DNA of 64,000 nt from Pseudomonas lini (GTDB lineage Bacteria > Pseudomonadota > Gammaproteobacteria > Pseudomonadales > Pseudomonadaceae): NCBI RefSeq assembly GCF_964063345.1, contig NZ_OZ061318.1:1240001-1304000 (forward strand), written 5' to 3'. The notes beneath the pieces are model-generated. The model saw nothing but the letters and a program-made list of their open reading frames with translations, searched no databases and was not told the origin of the DNA. The position numbers and the translations under genes were made by a program. Positions within the stretch are counted from its first letter, which is position 1, and each line of letters begins with the position of its first letter. Shown piece after piece: positions 7,900 through 16,276 of this stretch.

Positions 7900-10800
7900 T
7901 CAGCCTTGGTTCAAATGTTTGTCCAGCGATGACATAGCGTGCTGCAACCGATCGACGGCTTCGTCGAGCAGCACCGTGTTCCCCTCGGCGATTACGCGCT
8001 CCAGTTGTTCGCAATGCTCGATCAAGCGCTGCGCCCGAACCATACGTGCACTGCCCTTGATGCGGTGCGCCAGGTCTTGCAGACCCGGGCGATTACCACT
8101 GGCGTGCGCCTGGAGCAGATTGGTCCGATCACTGCGATTAGTCACCGCCAGTTCGCGCACCAAGTGATCAAGCAACGTGCGATCCGCACCGACGTATTGC
8201 TCCAGGCCACTCAAATCCATCTCGGGCCCGGGTTGCTCTTCGAGCGTCTCTGGCAATTCGCTCACAAACCTGGACGCCAGCCATGCGCTCAAATCCGCCA
8301 GCAGGATGGGTTTGAACAGGCAGTCGTCCATACCTGCCTCCAGGCAGCGGATTTTTTCCTCGGGCTGCGCATTGGCGGTAAAGCCCAGAATCAGCGTCGG
8401 CGGTAATCCCTGGGCGCGCTCTTCATCGCGGATTGCCCCCGCCAGTTCATAACCACTGAGTCTGGGCATATTGCAATCGGTAACCACCAGATCGAACTCA
8501 TGCTCGTGCCATAGCTCAAGTCCTCGCTCGCCATCCGCAGCCTGCATAACGTGATGCCCCAGATCACACAGTTGCCATGACAATAACAGCCGATTAATCG
8601 GGTGATCGTCGACCACCAGAATCGTCAGCGGCGGCGTCGGCGCCTGCAACCCGCTATCCACTGCTTCAATGGAAGACAACGGTTGCAACGCGATCAGCTC
8701 AAGATTGATGTCCACCCGCGTGCCTTGCCCGAGGACGCTGTCGAGTTGCAACCGGCCGCCCATCATTTCGCACAAAGTGCGGCTGATCACCAGGCCCAAC
8801 CCGGAGCCGCCGCGAGCCGATTGCCGGTTATTGCTGGCTTGGGCGAACGGGCTGAATAACCGTTGCCGGTCGACGGCGCTGATGCCAATGCCGGTGTCTT
8901 CAATGCGCACACTGACCGCCAGATGCTCCGGCATCACGGGCGTCACCCGCAGCGTCAGGCTGACCTCGCCCTCACGGGTGAACTTGATGGCGTTGCTCAG
9001 CAGATTGGACAGTACCTGCTTGAAACGGGTGGGGTCGATCAACACGTCGCAGTCGCTGTGTTCATCCAGATCGATGCGCCACGCCAGTTCATTCTGTCGT
9101 GCAAGGCCTTCGAAAACCCCACACACCGATTCCACCAGCCGCCGAAGATTGGCGCGCTCAGGTGTCAGGAATAGATGCCCGGACTCGATACGGGCGATGT
9201 CCAGAATGTCGCCGATCAACGCCAGCAATTGTTGTGCGGCACCGGACGCCAACTCAATGGCGAAACGGTCGGTGACGCCCTCGTCGGCACGTTTGAGGGC
9301 CAATTCAAGCATGCCTATCAGGGCGTTCATTGGCGTGCGAATCTCATGACTCATGGTCGCCAGAAAGGTGGTTTTGGCACGGTTGGCATCGTCCGCCTCG
9401 TTTTTGGCATCCTGCAATTGCTGCAACCATTGCTGGCGCTGGCGGATCTGTCGGCGCTGCCAGGCGATCCAGCCAAAGGCGAACAACAGCAAGGCGCCAG
9501 CCACGGCAAAGGCCTGAAAAATACTCCTACGGTGACGCAGCCAATAGCTGTCATCCAGCACCACATCATGACTCCAGCGGGCCACCAAATCGTCCATTTC
9601 CAGAGGCGAAATGCTCAGCAATGCCTTGTTCAGAATCGAGTGCAACTCCTGCGCGCCGCGGTGCGTGGCCAAGGCGATTCGGGCGGGTTGATCGCCCACG
9701 GTGCTGCTGACGCGCAAACGATCACGGTAATGCCGAGCGATCAGGTAACGGGCGACCATCAATGAACTGAGCGTCGCATCAGCCTGCCCCTTGATCACCC
9801 ATTCCATACCCTCGGCCGGGCTTTGCACTTCGACCAGACGCACCTGCGGCGCCCGGGCCTGCATGAACCCGAACAACGGATGACCGCGATAAATCGCCAG
9901 GCGTTTACCGGCCAGATCGTCCAGCGTCCTGGGGCTGCCCGTCGTCGTTGCACTGACCAGCACAAATGGATTGCTGAGGTAGGCGCGGGTAAAGAGCAAC
10001 GCGTCTTCACGCTCGGCACTGGGGGTGACCACAAGTAATAGATCGATCTCACCGTCCTGGAGTTGCTCGATTTGCCGGTCCAGAGAGTGGCCGCGTTGCA
10101 CCTGAAAGGTCAAACCGCTGCGTTGGCTGATCAGCGTCAGCAACTGCGCCGTCAACCCGCTGAGCCGGCCTTGCGCATCGTAGAACGTCAGCGGGGCAAA
10201 GTTGTCGATCGCGCCGACAGTGACCGTCGGATGCCGGTCCACCCAGCGTTGTTCACTGGGACTCAAACGCACTTGCTGTTGCCCCGCCGTATTGCCCCTG
10301 CCGGCACTCCAGCGCACCTCGATGACCGCGCGCTGGTCCATCGGAATCGCTGCCAGAGCCTTGTCGATGATGCTTTTGAGACGCGGATTGTCCTTCGCCA
10401 AAGCGAAGCCGAACGGATTGGCATCCAGACCGGAAGGCCCCGCCAGATGGACATTGTTGAGGTAGTTATTGTTGATCAGGTAATTGGCGCTGATGAAGTC
10501 GCCGAGGTACACATCGTCCGGCCCGAACGCTACCGCTCCGAGCGCATCGAGTGCCGAGGGATAGCGCTGCAAGGTCGCGTCGGGGTAGAAGGCCTCCACC
10601 GTTTGGGCTGACAGATAGTCTTCGACCATGGCGATACGTTTGCCGGCAAGATCGACAGGCATTCGCTCGTCCAGTCGAGTGACCAGCATCGGCTGATCTT
10701 CGGCATAGGCTCGGGACCGGGTCAGCGCAGGGTCGGCCGCTTCGAAGTTGTTCGATGTTCCGAGCAGATCCAGCTCATGGCGTTTGAGGGCGTCCATGGC

Positions 10801-11130
10801 GGCTTCACGGGTGGCATAACGCAACACCTCGATCTTGACGTGCAGCAGTTGCCCCAGCAGCTCGGCGTAATCGGCCGTGATGCCCTCCAGCTCATCGCGG
10901 TGGCGCGTCACCTCGAACGGCGGGTAGTCCGGCCCCGTCACCCCCAGGCGCAGGGCCCGTTTATCACGCAGCCATTGCCAGTCCTTTTCATCCAGCTTGA
11001 CCTGAAAACCCTCCGCCGTGGAGCGACCCAGCAGGTGCAACCGCTGCGGCTCGTCGGCCATCGCCGCAGGCAGCTGCGTTAAAAGACTCAGTGCCAAGGC
11101 CAACAGCAACATGCGCATGATCGGGCTCAC
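7900..11130 (-). CDS. EvgS/BvgS-like hybrid sensor histidine kinase
   Basis: A 1076-residue unorthodox kinase. Order: signal peptide (about 1-25), two tandem SBP_bac_3 venus-flytrap sensor domains (about 50-275 and 295-520), one membrane helix (about 537-557), HisKA with phospho-acceptor His in [16 protein letters not shown], HATPase (GTGIGIS-type box seen as EDTGIGIS, then [11 protein letters not shown]), receiver ([16 protein letters not shown], phospho-Asp in [10 protein letters not shown], Lys in LFKP) and C-terminal Hpt (HRIKGSARM). This is the BvgS/EvgS layout without a PAS domain. The GTG at 11130 directly abuts the TGA of the response-regulator gene; an ATG at 11118 is an alternative start. 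It is coupled with the NarL-type regulator upstream as a phosphorelay pair. The ligand is unknown. Confidence 0.92.
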   Translation of the reverse strand: MSPIMRMLLLALALSLLTQLPAAMADEPQRLHLLGRSTAEGFQVKLDEKDWQWLRDKRALRLGVTGPDYPPFEVTRHRDELEGITADYAELLGQLLHVKIEVLRYATREAAMDALKRHELDLLGTSNNFEAADPALTRSRAYAEDQPMLVTRLDERMPVDLAGKRIAMVEDYLSAQTVEAFYPDATLQRYPSALDALGAVAFGPDDVYLGDFISANYLINNNYLNNVHLAGPSGLDANPFGFALAKDNPRLKSIIDKALAAIPMDQRAVIEVRWSAGRGNTAGQQQVRLSPSEQRWVDRHPTVTVGAIDNFAPLTFYDAQGRLSGLTAQLLTLISQRSGLTFQVQRGHSLDRQIEQLQDGEIDLLLVVTPSAEREDALLFTRAYLSNPFVLVSATTTGSPRTLDDLAGKRLAIYRGHPLFGFMQARAPQVRLVEVQSPAEGMEWVIKGQADATLSSLMVARYLIARHYRDRLRVSSTVGDQPARIALATHRGAQELHSILNKALLSISPLEMDDLVARWSHDVVLDDSYWLRHRRSIFQAFAVAGALLLFAFGWIAWQRRQIRQRQQWLQQLQDAKNEADDANRAKTTFLATMSHEIRTPMNALIGMLELALKRADEGVTDRFAIELASGAAQQLLALIGDILDIARIESGHLFLTPERANLRRLVESVCGVFEGLARQNELAWRIDLDEHSDCDVLIDPTRFKQVLSNLLSNAIKFTREGEVSLTLRVTPVMPEHLAVSVRIEDTGIGISAVDRQRLFSPFAQASNNRQSARGGSGLGLVISRTLCEMMGGRLQLDSVLGQGTRVDINLELIALQPLSSIEAVDSGLQAPTPPLTILVVDDHPINRLLLSWQLCDLGHHVMQAADGERGLELWHEHEFDLVVTDCNMPRLSGYELAGAIRDEERAQGLPPTLILGFTANAQPEEKIRCLEAGMDDCLFKPILLADLSAWLASRFVSELPETLEEQPGPEMDLSGLEQYVGADRTLLDHLVRELAVTNRSDRTNLLQAHASGNRPGLQDLAHRIKGSARMVRAQRLIEHCEQLERVIAEGNTVLLDEAVDRLQHAMSSLDKHLNQG

Positions 11131-11751
11131 TCAGATCAGATGATTGCGCTTGGCGAAGTCCCGCAAGTGCACCGCTGCGTTCACCCCGAGCTTTTCGATC
11201 AAGCGAGTCTTGTAAGTGCTGACAGTCTTGTGACTCAGGTGCATAAGCTCGGCGATGGCCTTGTTGCTCGTGCCCCGGGCTAGGTATTGCAGAATGGTCA
11301 GTTCGCGGTTGGAGAGTTTGTCGATCATCTGTTTTTCGCTGCGTTGCAGGGCGTCCTGCGATCCCGAAGGCAGCCGCGCAAAATAGGTGTAGCCGGTCAT
11401 GACCGCATGCACGGCCTTTTGCAATTGACTCAGGACGTTAGTCTTGGCGACATACGCCATGGCCCCGGCGCGCATGCAACGCTCTTGAAAAAACAGCGGA
11501 TCAAGGGACGTGAAAACCAGTACCTGAGATGACCAATCACTGGCCCTGATCCGGTCCAGCACATCCAGCCCATCGCCCTCGGGCATGACCAGATCCAGCA
11601 CCACCAGCATAGGTGAATGCTCCCGGAGCATCGACAATGCCTCGCTACCGCTGGCAGCCTCATAAATCCGTTTGAAACCCTCCTTCTCCAACACGATTTT
11701 GACTGCGGCGCGTACCACCGGATGATCGTCCACAATCAGCACTGACTTCAT
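11131..11751 (-). CDS. NarL/EvgA-family response regulator
   Basis: A 206-residue two-domain response regulator. The receiver domain (about 1-120) shows IVDDHP, phospho-acceptor Asp in VVLDLVMP, and YVAKTN. The LuxR-type helix-turn-helix (about 145-203) reads LSNRELTILQYLARGTSNK and KTVSTYKTRLIEKLGV. The start at 11751 has AGGGAA upstream. Its stop touches the kinase start, so the two form an operon and probably a phosphorelay like EvgA-EvgS. Targets are not evident. Confidence 0.92.
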   Translation of the reverse strand: MKSVLIVDDHPVVRAAVKIVLEKEGFKRIYEAASGSEALSMLREHSPMLVVLDLVMPEGDGLDVLDRIRASDWSSQVLVFTSLDPLFFQERCMRAGAMAYVAKTNVLSQLQKAVHAVMTGYTYFARLPSGSQDALQRSEKQMIDKLSNRELTILQYLARGTSNKAIAELMHLSHKTVSTYKTRLIEKLGVNAAVHLRDFAKRNHLI

Positions 11752-11905
11752 GGTAATTCCCTGTGCAAAGATCTGACGATTGCGCACCAATGCACGCCGG
11801 ATAACCACGAACCGGACGCAACGGCTGCGCTAAGACTTTTGCATGGAAGGCAGAAAGAATGTACCTGTCAGAAGTGATAGTACCGACGAACGGTAGCCCC
11901 GAAAA

Positions 11906-12334
11906 TCAACCGATCCGTTGCCGATATCGCTCTTGATTCAAGGAGGGTGCAGCTTCACATGCAGGCGGATCGATGCGCGTCATCAGTTGTTGAATGGATG
12001 CAAAATCCGGGAGCGCCGCATGGCTTATCTGAACCTTCTGCTGAAAACCGGCAGCAGGGACCTGTACCTGCCGGCCAGCGTAGATCAAGGCGTGACGAAC
12101 CTGGCGGTTATCGAGGAAGAACCCGGGCAGGTCCAATGCCCCACCCGCCAGTGAGGCATTGATGACGACCAGATCAAAGGGCTCGCAGCCGTACTCGACC
12201 AGGGTCAGCGTCTGCGCAAGGCTTTGTACCGGCGCCACTCTGTAGTAATCGAGTTGATTGAACAGCCGTTCGGTTTTCATCCGGTGAAAATGCTGTTCGT
12301 CGGCGATCAGGATACGCAAGGTTTTGTTGGTCAT
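11906..12334 (-). CDS. degenerate receiver-domain protein
   Basis: A 142-residue single-domain protein that begins like a receiver (LRILIADEQHFHRMK). The expected phospho-acceptor after beta-3 reads DLVVINASLAGG, with Asn where Asp is normal. The conserved Lys is also not clear. It may be a pseudo-receiver that binds partners without phosphorylation, or may have lost its function. GGAGG lies before the ATG at 12334. It sits directly upstream of the EvgA/EvgS-like pair in the same direction (154-bp gap), suggesting a role in that pathway. Function is inferred from context only. Confidence 0.65.
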   Translation of the reverse strand: MTNKTLRILIADEQHFHRMKTERLFNQLDYYRVAPVQSLAQTLTLVEYGCEPFDLVVINASLAGGALDLPGFFLDNRQVRHALIYAGRQVQVPAAGFQQKVQISHAALPDFASIQQLMTRIDPPACEAAPSLNQERYRQRIG

Positions 12335-12399
12335 CGCGTGCCTCCAGGTCAATGCCTGATGAGTGAGGCGGCAAGACTACGCAAGAGCCATGAAGCGTT

Positions 12400-12418
12400 A
12401 TGTAGGACGTTTCCTAAA
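12400..12418. promoter_or_regulatory. candidate operator TAGGA-N4-TCCTA
   Basis: A short inverted repeat, TGTAGGACGTTTCCTAAAA, lies about 70 bp upstream of the degenerate receiver gene. A dyad of two TAGGA halves would suit a dimeric NarL/EvgA-type regulator. No second copy was found upstream of the regulator gene itself, so the link is tentative. A tandem AGGAGGGTTC repeat (about 12499-12523) also lies in this 334-bp gap. Confidence 0.35.
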
Positions 12419-12554
12419 AGCGGTGTCACTTATCCCTTCAGTACATGGCTCCCAGGGAACGGGCCGGGATTCGCCGCGCAGTTGCAGTGCGGGATTCTTC
12501 AGGAGGGTTCAGGAGGGTTCAGGATTCTGGATTTGTGGTGCTTTTTAGGGCCCC

Positions 12555-12646
12555 ATCGCGGGCAAGCCCGCTCCCACAGGGATCTTCAGTGAACACAGAT
12601 TTGGTGACCGAAGATCAAACTGTGGGAGCGGGCTTGCCCGCGATAG
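12555..12646. repeat. REPIN
   Basis: Inverted REP cores (TCGCGGGCAAGCCCGCTCCC and complement) between pvdA and the receiver gene. Together with the candidate operator it accounts for most of this gap. Confidence 0.85.
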
Positions 12647-12668
12647 CGGCCTGGCAGGCGCCGAAGAT

Positions 12669-14006
12669 TTAGCTGGCAGTCGCCAACAACAAATCCATCA
12701 CCGACCGGCCATGCCCCCGCGACTTGCCATGGTCATACAGCGAGCCGGCGATTTCATCGGCGCGGATCGGCAGAATCGACAGCAAGGTGTCGCTCAAACC
12801 GTGGCTGGCCTGGCAGAAGCCCTGCATGTAGATGCCGGCCTTGCAACGCTCGTCGGTGATCAGTTTGTAGTTGCGATCGACCTCGAAATCGCCCAGGTAC
12901 TGTTCCAGCGGTGCCAGCAATTTGCGGTGCATCTGACGCTCGTAACCGGTGGCCAGCACCACCGCGTCGTAAGGGCGAACCGTGACTTCACTGGTGGCGT
13001 TGTTGCGCACTGCCAGTTCGATACCGCGCTCGGTGGCGGTGGCTTTTTCGACGGTGGTCAGGGTACGGAACGCATGGCGCGCGATGCCCGAGACTTTCTG
13101 CCGGTAGAAGATGCCGTAAATGCGTTCGATCAGGTCGATGTCCACCACCGAATAGTTGGTGTTGTGGTACTCGTTGACCAGACGCTCGCGTTCGCTGCTG
13201 GCCTGCTGGAACACCAGGTCGGTGAACTCCGGTGAGAACACTTCGTTGACGAAGGGGCTGTCATCGGCCGGTTTCAGGGCCGAGCCACGCAGGATCATGT
13301 CCACCTGCACCGACGGGAAGCTGTCGTTCAGGTCGATGAAGGCTTCCGCCGCACTCTGCCCGCCGCCGATGATCGCGATGCTCATCGGTTGGTTGTTTAC
13401 GCACGGCTGCTTGGCCATGCGCTCCAGGTACTGGGAGTGGTGGAACACCCGGCCGTCATCCTTGAGTGCCTTGAACGCTTCGGGAATGCGCGGTGTACCG
13501 CCGGCGCTGACCACTACCGAACGGGTGGTGCGCACATGCTGCAGACCTTGCGTATCACGCGAGATCACCCGCAGTGCTTCAACCTGCTGGTGGTGCAGCA
13601 CCGGTTCGATGGCCAGCACTTCCTCGCCGTAGCGGCTCTGCTCGGTAAATTGCCCGGCGACCCAGCGCAGGTAGTCGTTGTACTCCATACGGCACGGATA
13701 GAAGGTGCCGAGGTTGATGAAGTCCACCAGACGACCGTGCTGCTTGAGGTAATTGACGAAGGAATACGGGCTGGTCGGGTTACGCAGCGTCACCAGATCC
13801 TTGAGAAAGGAAATCTGCAGTTCGCTCTGGGTGACCAGGGTGTTGCCATGCCAGCGGTAGTCCGCCTGCTTGTCGAGAAACAGCACATCCAACTCGCCCT
13901 GGCTCGGCCCGCGCTCTTGCAGGGCGATGGCCAGAGCCAGGTTCGAAGGGCCGAAACCGACGCCGATCAGGTCGTGAACGATGGGCGATGCAATTGCCTG
14001 TGTCAT
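12669..14006 (-). CDS. pvdA: L-ornithine N5-monooxygenase
   Basis: A 445-residue flavin-dependent N-hydroxylase that converts L-ornithine to N5-hydroxyornithine using NADPH and O2, the first committed step for the hydroxamate residue of pyoverdine. Visible motifs are the FAD-binding GVGFGPSNLALAIAL (about residues 16-30), the substrate/FAD region WHGNTLVTQSELQISFLKDL, the NADPH-binding IAIIGGGQSAAEAF (about 210-225) and the late ATGYERQ. The start at 14006 (MTQAIASPIVHDLIGVGFG) is chosen because upstream residues look non-coding and AGGA lies before it. It is preceded by a perfect PvdS-type promoter and sits next to fpvI as in P. aeruginosa. Its product fits the hydroxyornithine-type A domain in the last NRPS module. 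Confidence 0.97.
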   Translation of the reverse strand: MTQAIASPIVHDLIGVGFGPSNLALAIALQERGPSQGELDVLFLDKQADYRWHGNTLVTQSELQISFLKDLVTLRNPTSPYSFVNYLKQHGRLVDFINLGTFYPCRMEYNDYLRWVAGQFTEQSRYGEEVLAIEPVLHHQQVEALRVISRDTQGLQHVRTTRSVVVSAGGTPRIPEAFKALKDDGRVFHHSQYLERMAKQPCVNNQPMSIAIIGGGQSAAEAFIDLNDSFPSVQVDMILRGSALKPADDSPFVNEVFSPEFTDLVFQQASSERERLVNEYHNTNYSVVDIDLIERIYGIFYRQKVSGIARHAFRTLTTVEKATATERGIELAVRNNATSEVTVRPYDAVVLATGYERQMHRKLLAPLEQYLGDFEVDRNYKLITDERCKAGIYMQGFCQASHGLSDTLLSILPIRADEIAGSLYDHGKSRGHGRSVMDLLLATAS

Positions 14007-14101
14007 TTCCAGTGTCCTCTGGATGAACCCCGGACCAGCGGGGATAACGCCTGGGTGACCTGACCGGCCTTGTGCGGCAGCAGATCGTCTGTTGAATAGG
14101 A

Positions 14102-14125
14102 ACGAGGACAATGAAAAAAAATTTA
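14102..14125 (-). promoter_or_regulatory. PvdS iron-starvation box upstream of pvdA
   Basis: On the minus strand it reads TAAAT, 16 bases, CGT, the consensus -35/-10 spacing for the ECF sigma factor PvdS. It lies about 96 bp before the pvdA start. Confidence 0.85.
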
Positions 14126-14145
14126 ACGTAGCCTGACTAAACGGC

Positions 14146-14300
14146 AATGCTGTTCACTTAAGGCTTGCCTGAATCCTTGTGGCGAGGGAGCTTGCTCCCG
14201 CTTGAGTGCGAAGCGCTCACAAAAGAGGCCTGCTGCGCAGCCCAGCGGGAGCAAGCTCCCTCGCCACAGGATCATTTCATCCGCTTAAGTGAACAGCATT
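14146..14300. mobile_element. MITE-like composite REPIN with 17-bp terminal inverted repeats
   Basis: A REP pair of the GTGGCGAGGGAGCTTGCTCC class is enclosed by perfect 17-bp inverted arms, AATGCTGTTCACTTAAG (14146-14162) and its complement (14284-14300). A 10-bp near-direct repeat (ACTAAACGGC at 14136, ACTAACCGGC at 14304) lies just outside. It fills the gap between fpvI and the pvdA promoter. A related element lies at 24437-24649. Confidence 0.7.
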
Positions 14301-14318
14301 ACTACTAACCGGCGTCGA

Positions 14319-14801
14319 TCAATGGGCGTCCCACTGGCGCATTCGCACCCGGCAATGCTTCATCGCATTGACGATGTGCTTTTCTACCAGCGCCCGGGAA
14401 ATACCCAGCTGCTCGGCGATTTCCGGGTGCGACAAGCCATCGATCTTGCGCAAAAGAAAACTCTCGCGACACAGGCGTGGCAACTCCGCCAGCGCGCGCT
14501 GGAGCATGTCCAGACGCTGACCGTGATCGAGGCTGTTGTGGGGGGATGGCGTGAAATAGCGCTCTTCGCTGTCGAGCACGTCCAGGGATTCGACCTGCCG
14601 CAAGGCATTGCGTCGGTGGTCGTCGATCACCAGATTGAGCGCGGTGCGATAAAGAAACGCCCGGGGTTGTTCGATCGGCGTCTCACTGGAACGCTCCAGC
14701 ACCCGCAGATAAGCGTCATGCACCACATCTTCGGCCACCTGACGGTTGCCTAGCTTGGCGTTCAGGAAACACACCAGCTCGCGATAGTAGTTTTCCAACA
14801 T
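14319..14801 (-). CDS. fpvI: ECF sigma factor FpvI (FecI type)
   Basis: A 160-residue ECF sigma factor. Region 2 covers about residues 5-70 (AEDVVHDAYLRVLERS, then PRAFLYRTALNLVIDDHRR). Region 4 covers about 100-155 (LPRLCRESFLLRKIDGLSHPEIAEQLGISRALVEKHI). Length and position between pvdA and pvdR identify it as FpvI, which drives fpvA transcription when ferripyoverdine is sensed. The start at 14801 (MLENYYREL) is chosen by recall of FpvI length; an ATG at 14846 would add 15 residues. The anti-sigma gene fpvR, which in P. aeruginosa follows fpvI, is absent here. A Fur-box-like site lies upstream. Confidence 0.9.
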   Translation of the reverse strand: MLENYYRELVCFLNAKLGNRQVAEDVVHDAYLRVLERSSETPIEQPRAFLYRTALNLVIDDHRRNALRQVESLDVLDSEERYFTPSPHNSLDHGQRLDMLQRALAELPRLCRESFLLRKIDGLSHPEIAEQLGISRALVEKHIVNAMKHCRVRMRQWDAH

Positions 14802-14891
14802 GACTCCCGGTTCTTGGGCCAATCTGTGCCATAAAGAGTGCGCCATAAAAGAGATGGCGGCACGATGATGGCAGCGCGCAAGGAGCGTAAT

Positions 14892-14911
14892 TTATAGTAA
14901 TTCTCATATAG
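14892..14911 (-). promoter_or_regulatory. candidate Fur box upstream of fpvI
   Basis: On the minus strand the site reads CTATATGAGAATTACTATAA, resembling the Fur consensus (GATAATGATAATCATTATC) around a GAGAAT core. Fur control of fpvI is expected from the family. The match is partial. Confidence 0.5.
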
Positions 14912-14983
14912 ATTTAAAGCACTGGATCCATTTACTTGAGAAATAACCTCATTTGTCGTCCTGTAACGCCATGTATCAACGCT

Positions 14984-15007
14984 TAAATTCCAGTTCGGGG
15001 TTCTCGT
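14984..15007 (+). promoter_or_regulatory. PvdS iron-starvation box upstream of pvdR
   Basis: TAAAT, 16 bases, CGT on the plus strand, 109 bp before the pvdR ATG. It indicates that pvdRT-opmQ is in the PvdS regulon here. It lies in the 314-bp fpvI-pvdR gap where fpvR would be expected. Confidence 0.85.
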
Positions 15008-15115
15008 TTACAGGACAGCTTCCCGTGTCTGTCGGTCCACCGACAGCGTTCAGCGGCGCCGGTCACTGCCGCGCTCGCCGAGCGACGGGCCGATTTTCAC
15101 CGGCTGGAACCCCGC

Positions 15116-16276
15116 ATGAAACGTCCCCGCCCCACCCGACGCGCCCTGTTTGTCGCTCTGTGCCTGATCCCCGCCGTGGCCGTGGCTGCCTGGCAAGTGA
15201 TCCCGCCGGGGCGTGAGAAACTTGCCACCGCCGCCGTGACCCGCGCCGATATCGAAAACAGCGTGACCGCCCTCGGCACCCTGCAACCGCGACGCTACGT
15301 CGACGTCGGCGCCCAGGCGTCCGGGCAGATCCAGAAGATTCATGTCGAGGCCGGCGATCAGATCAAGGAAGGCCAATTGCTGGTGGAGATCGATCCCTCT
15401 ACCCAGAAAGCCAAACTCGACGCCGGGCGCTTTTCCATCGACAACCTCAAGGCCCAGTTGCAAGAGCAGCGCGCCCAGCACGACCTGGCGCAGCAAAAGT
15501 ATCAGCGCCAGCAGAACCTCAAGGCCGGCGGCGCGACCCGCGAAGAAGATGTGCAAACCGCCCGCGCCGAAGTCCGGGCGACCCAAGCGCGCATCGACAG
15601 GTTCCAGGCGCAGATTCGTCAAGCCCAGGCCAGTTTGCGCAGCGACGAAGCGGAGCTGGGTTACACACGGATCTACGCGCCGATGTCCGGCACAGTGGTC
15701 GCCGTCGGCGCCCGAGAAGGCCAGACGCTCAACGCCCAACAACAGACGCCGCTGATATTGCGCATCGCCCGGTTGTCACCGATGACCGTATGGGCCGAGG
15801 TTTCGGAGGCCGATATCGGCCAGGTCAAACCCGGCATGACCGCCTGGTTCACCACGCTCAGCGGTGGCAACCGGCGCTGGAGCAGCACCGTGCGGCAGAT
15901 TTTGCCAGTGCCGCCGCGCCCGCTCGAACAGACGCAGGGCAGCCCCACCAGCGGTCGCAGCGGCAGCGAACGGGTGGTGCTCTACACCGTGTTGCTGGAT
16001 GTCGACAACGCCGACAACGCCTTGATGACCGACATGACCGCCCAGGTATTTTTCGTCGCCCAGCAGGCGCAGAACGCGCTGACGGTACCCACCACGGCCC
16101 TGCAAAACGGCACCGCGGCGGATCGCCAAGTGGCGCAAGTGGTGGCCGCCAACGGCGAGGTTCAGCGCCGCGAGGTTCGCACCGGAATCAGCGATCGGTT
16201 ACGCACGCAGATTCTCGACGGGCTGACGGAAGGCGATCACGTGCTGAGCGCTCCGCTCACCGGCAGCGGAGGCTGA
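15116..16276 (+). CDS. pvdR: pyoverdine efflux periplasmic adaptor PvdR
   Basis: A 386-residue MacA-type membrane-fusion protein. A single N-terminal membrane anchor lies at about residues 9-27. The lipoyl half-motifs (VDVGAQASGQIQKIHVEAGD; APMSGTVVAVGAREGQTL) flank an alpha-helical coiled-coil hairpin rich in Gln and Ala (about 90-180), followed by beta-barrel and membrane-proximal domains. PvdR links the inner-membrane ABC pump PvdT to the outer-membrane channel OpmQ for secretion of new and recycled pyoverdine. It is first in a tight pvdR-pvdT-opmQ operon behind a PvdS promoter. pvdT starts at the next base after the stop. Confidence 0.95.
   Translation: MKRPRPTRRALFVALCLIPAVAVAAWQVIPPGREKLATAAVTRADIENSVTALGTLQPRRYVDVGAQASGQIQKIHVEAGDQIKEGQLLVEIDPSTQKAKLDAGRFSIDNLKAQLQEQRAQHDLAQQKYQRQQNLKAGGATREEDVQTARAEVRATQARIDRFQAQIRQAQASLRSDEAELGYTRIYAPMSGTVVAVGAREGQTLNAQQQTPLILRIARLSPMTVWAEVSEADIGQVKPGMTAWFTTLSGGNRRWSSTVRQILPVPPRPLEQTQGSPTSGRSGSERVVLYTVLLDVDNADNALMTDMTAQVFFVAQQAQNALTVPTTALQNGTAADRQVAQVVAANGEVQRREVRTGISDRLRTQILDGLTEGDHVLSAPLTGSGG

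Noticed and set aside
14319..14846. Sigma-factor gene as pvdS
   Set aside because: Sequence, length and place next to pvdR and pvdA fit FpvI (FecI type). PvdS has a different N-terminus and is normally elsewhere.
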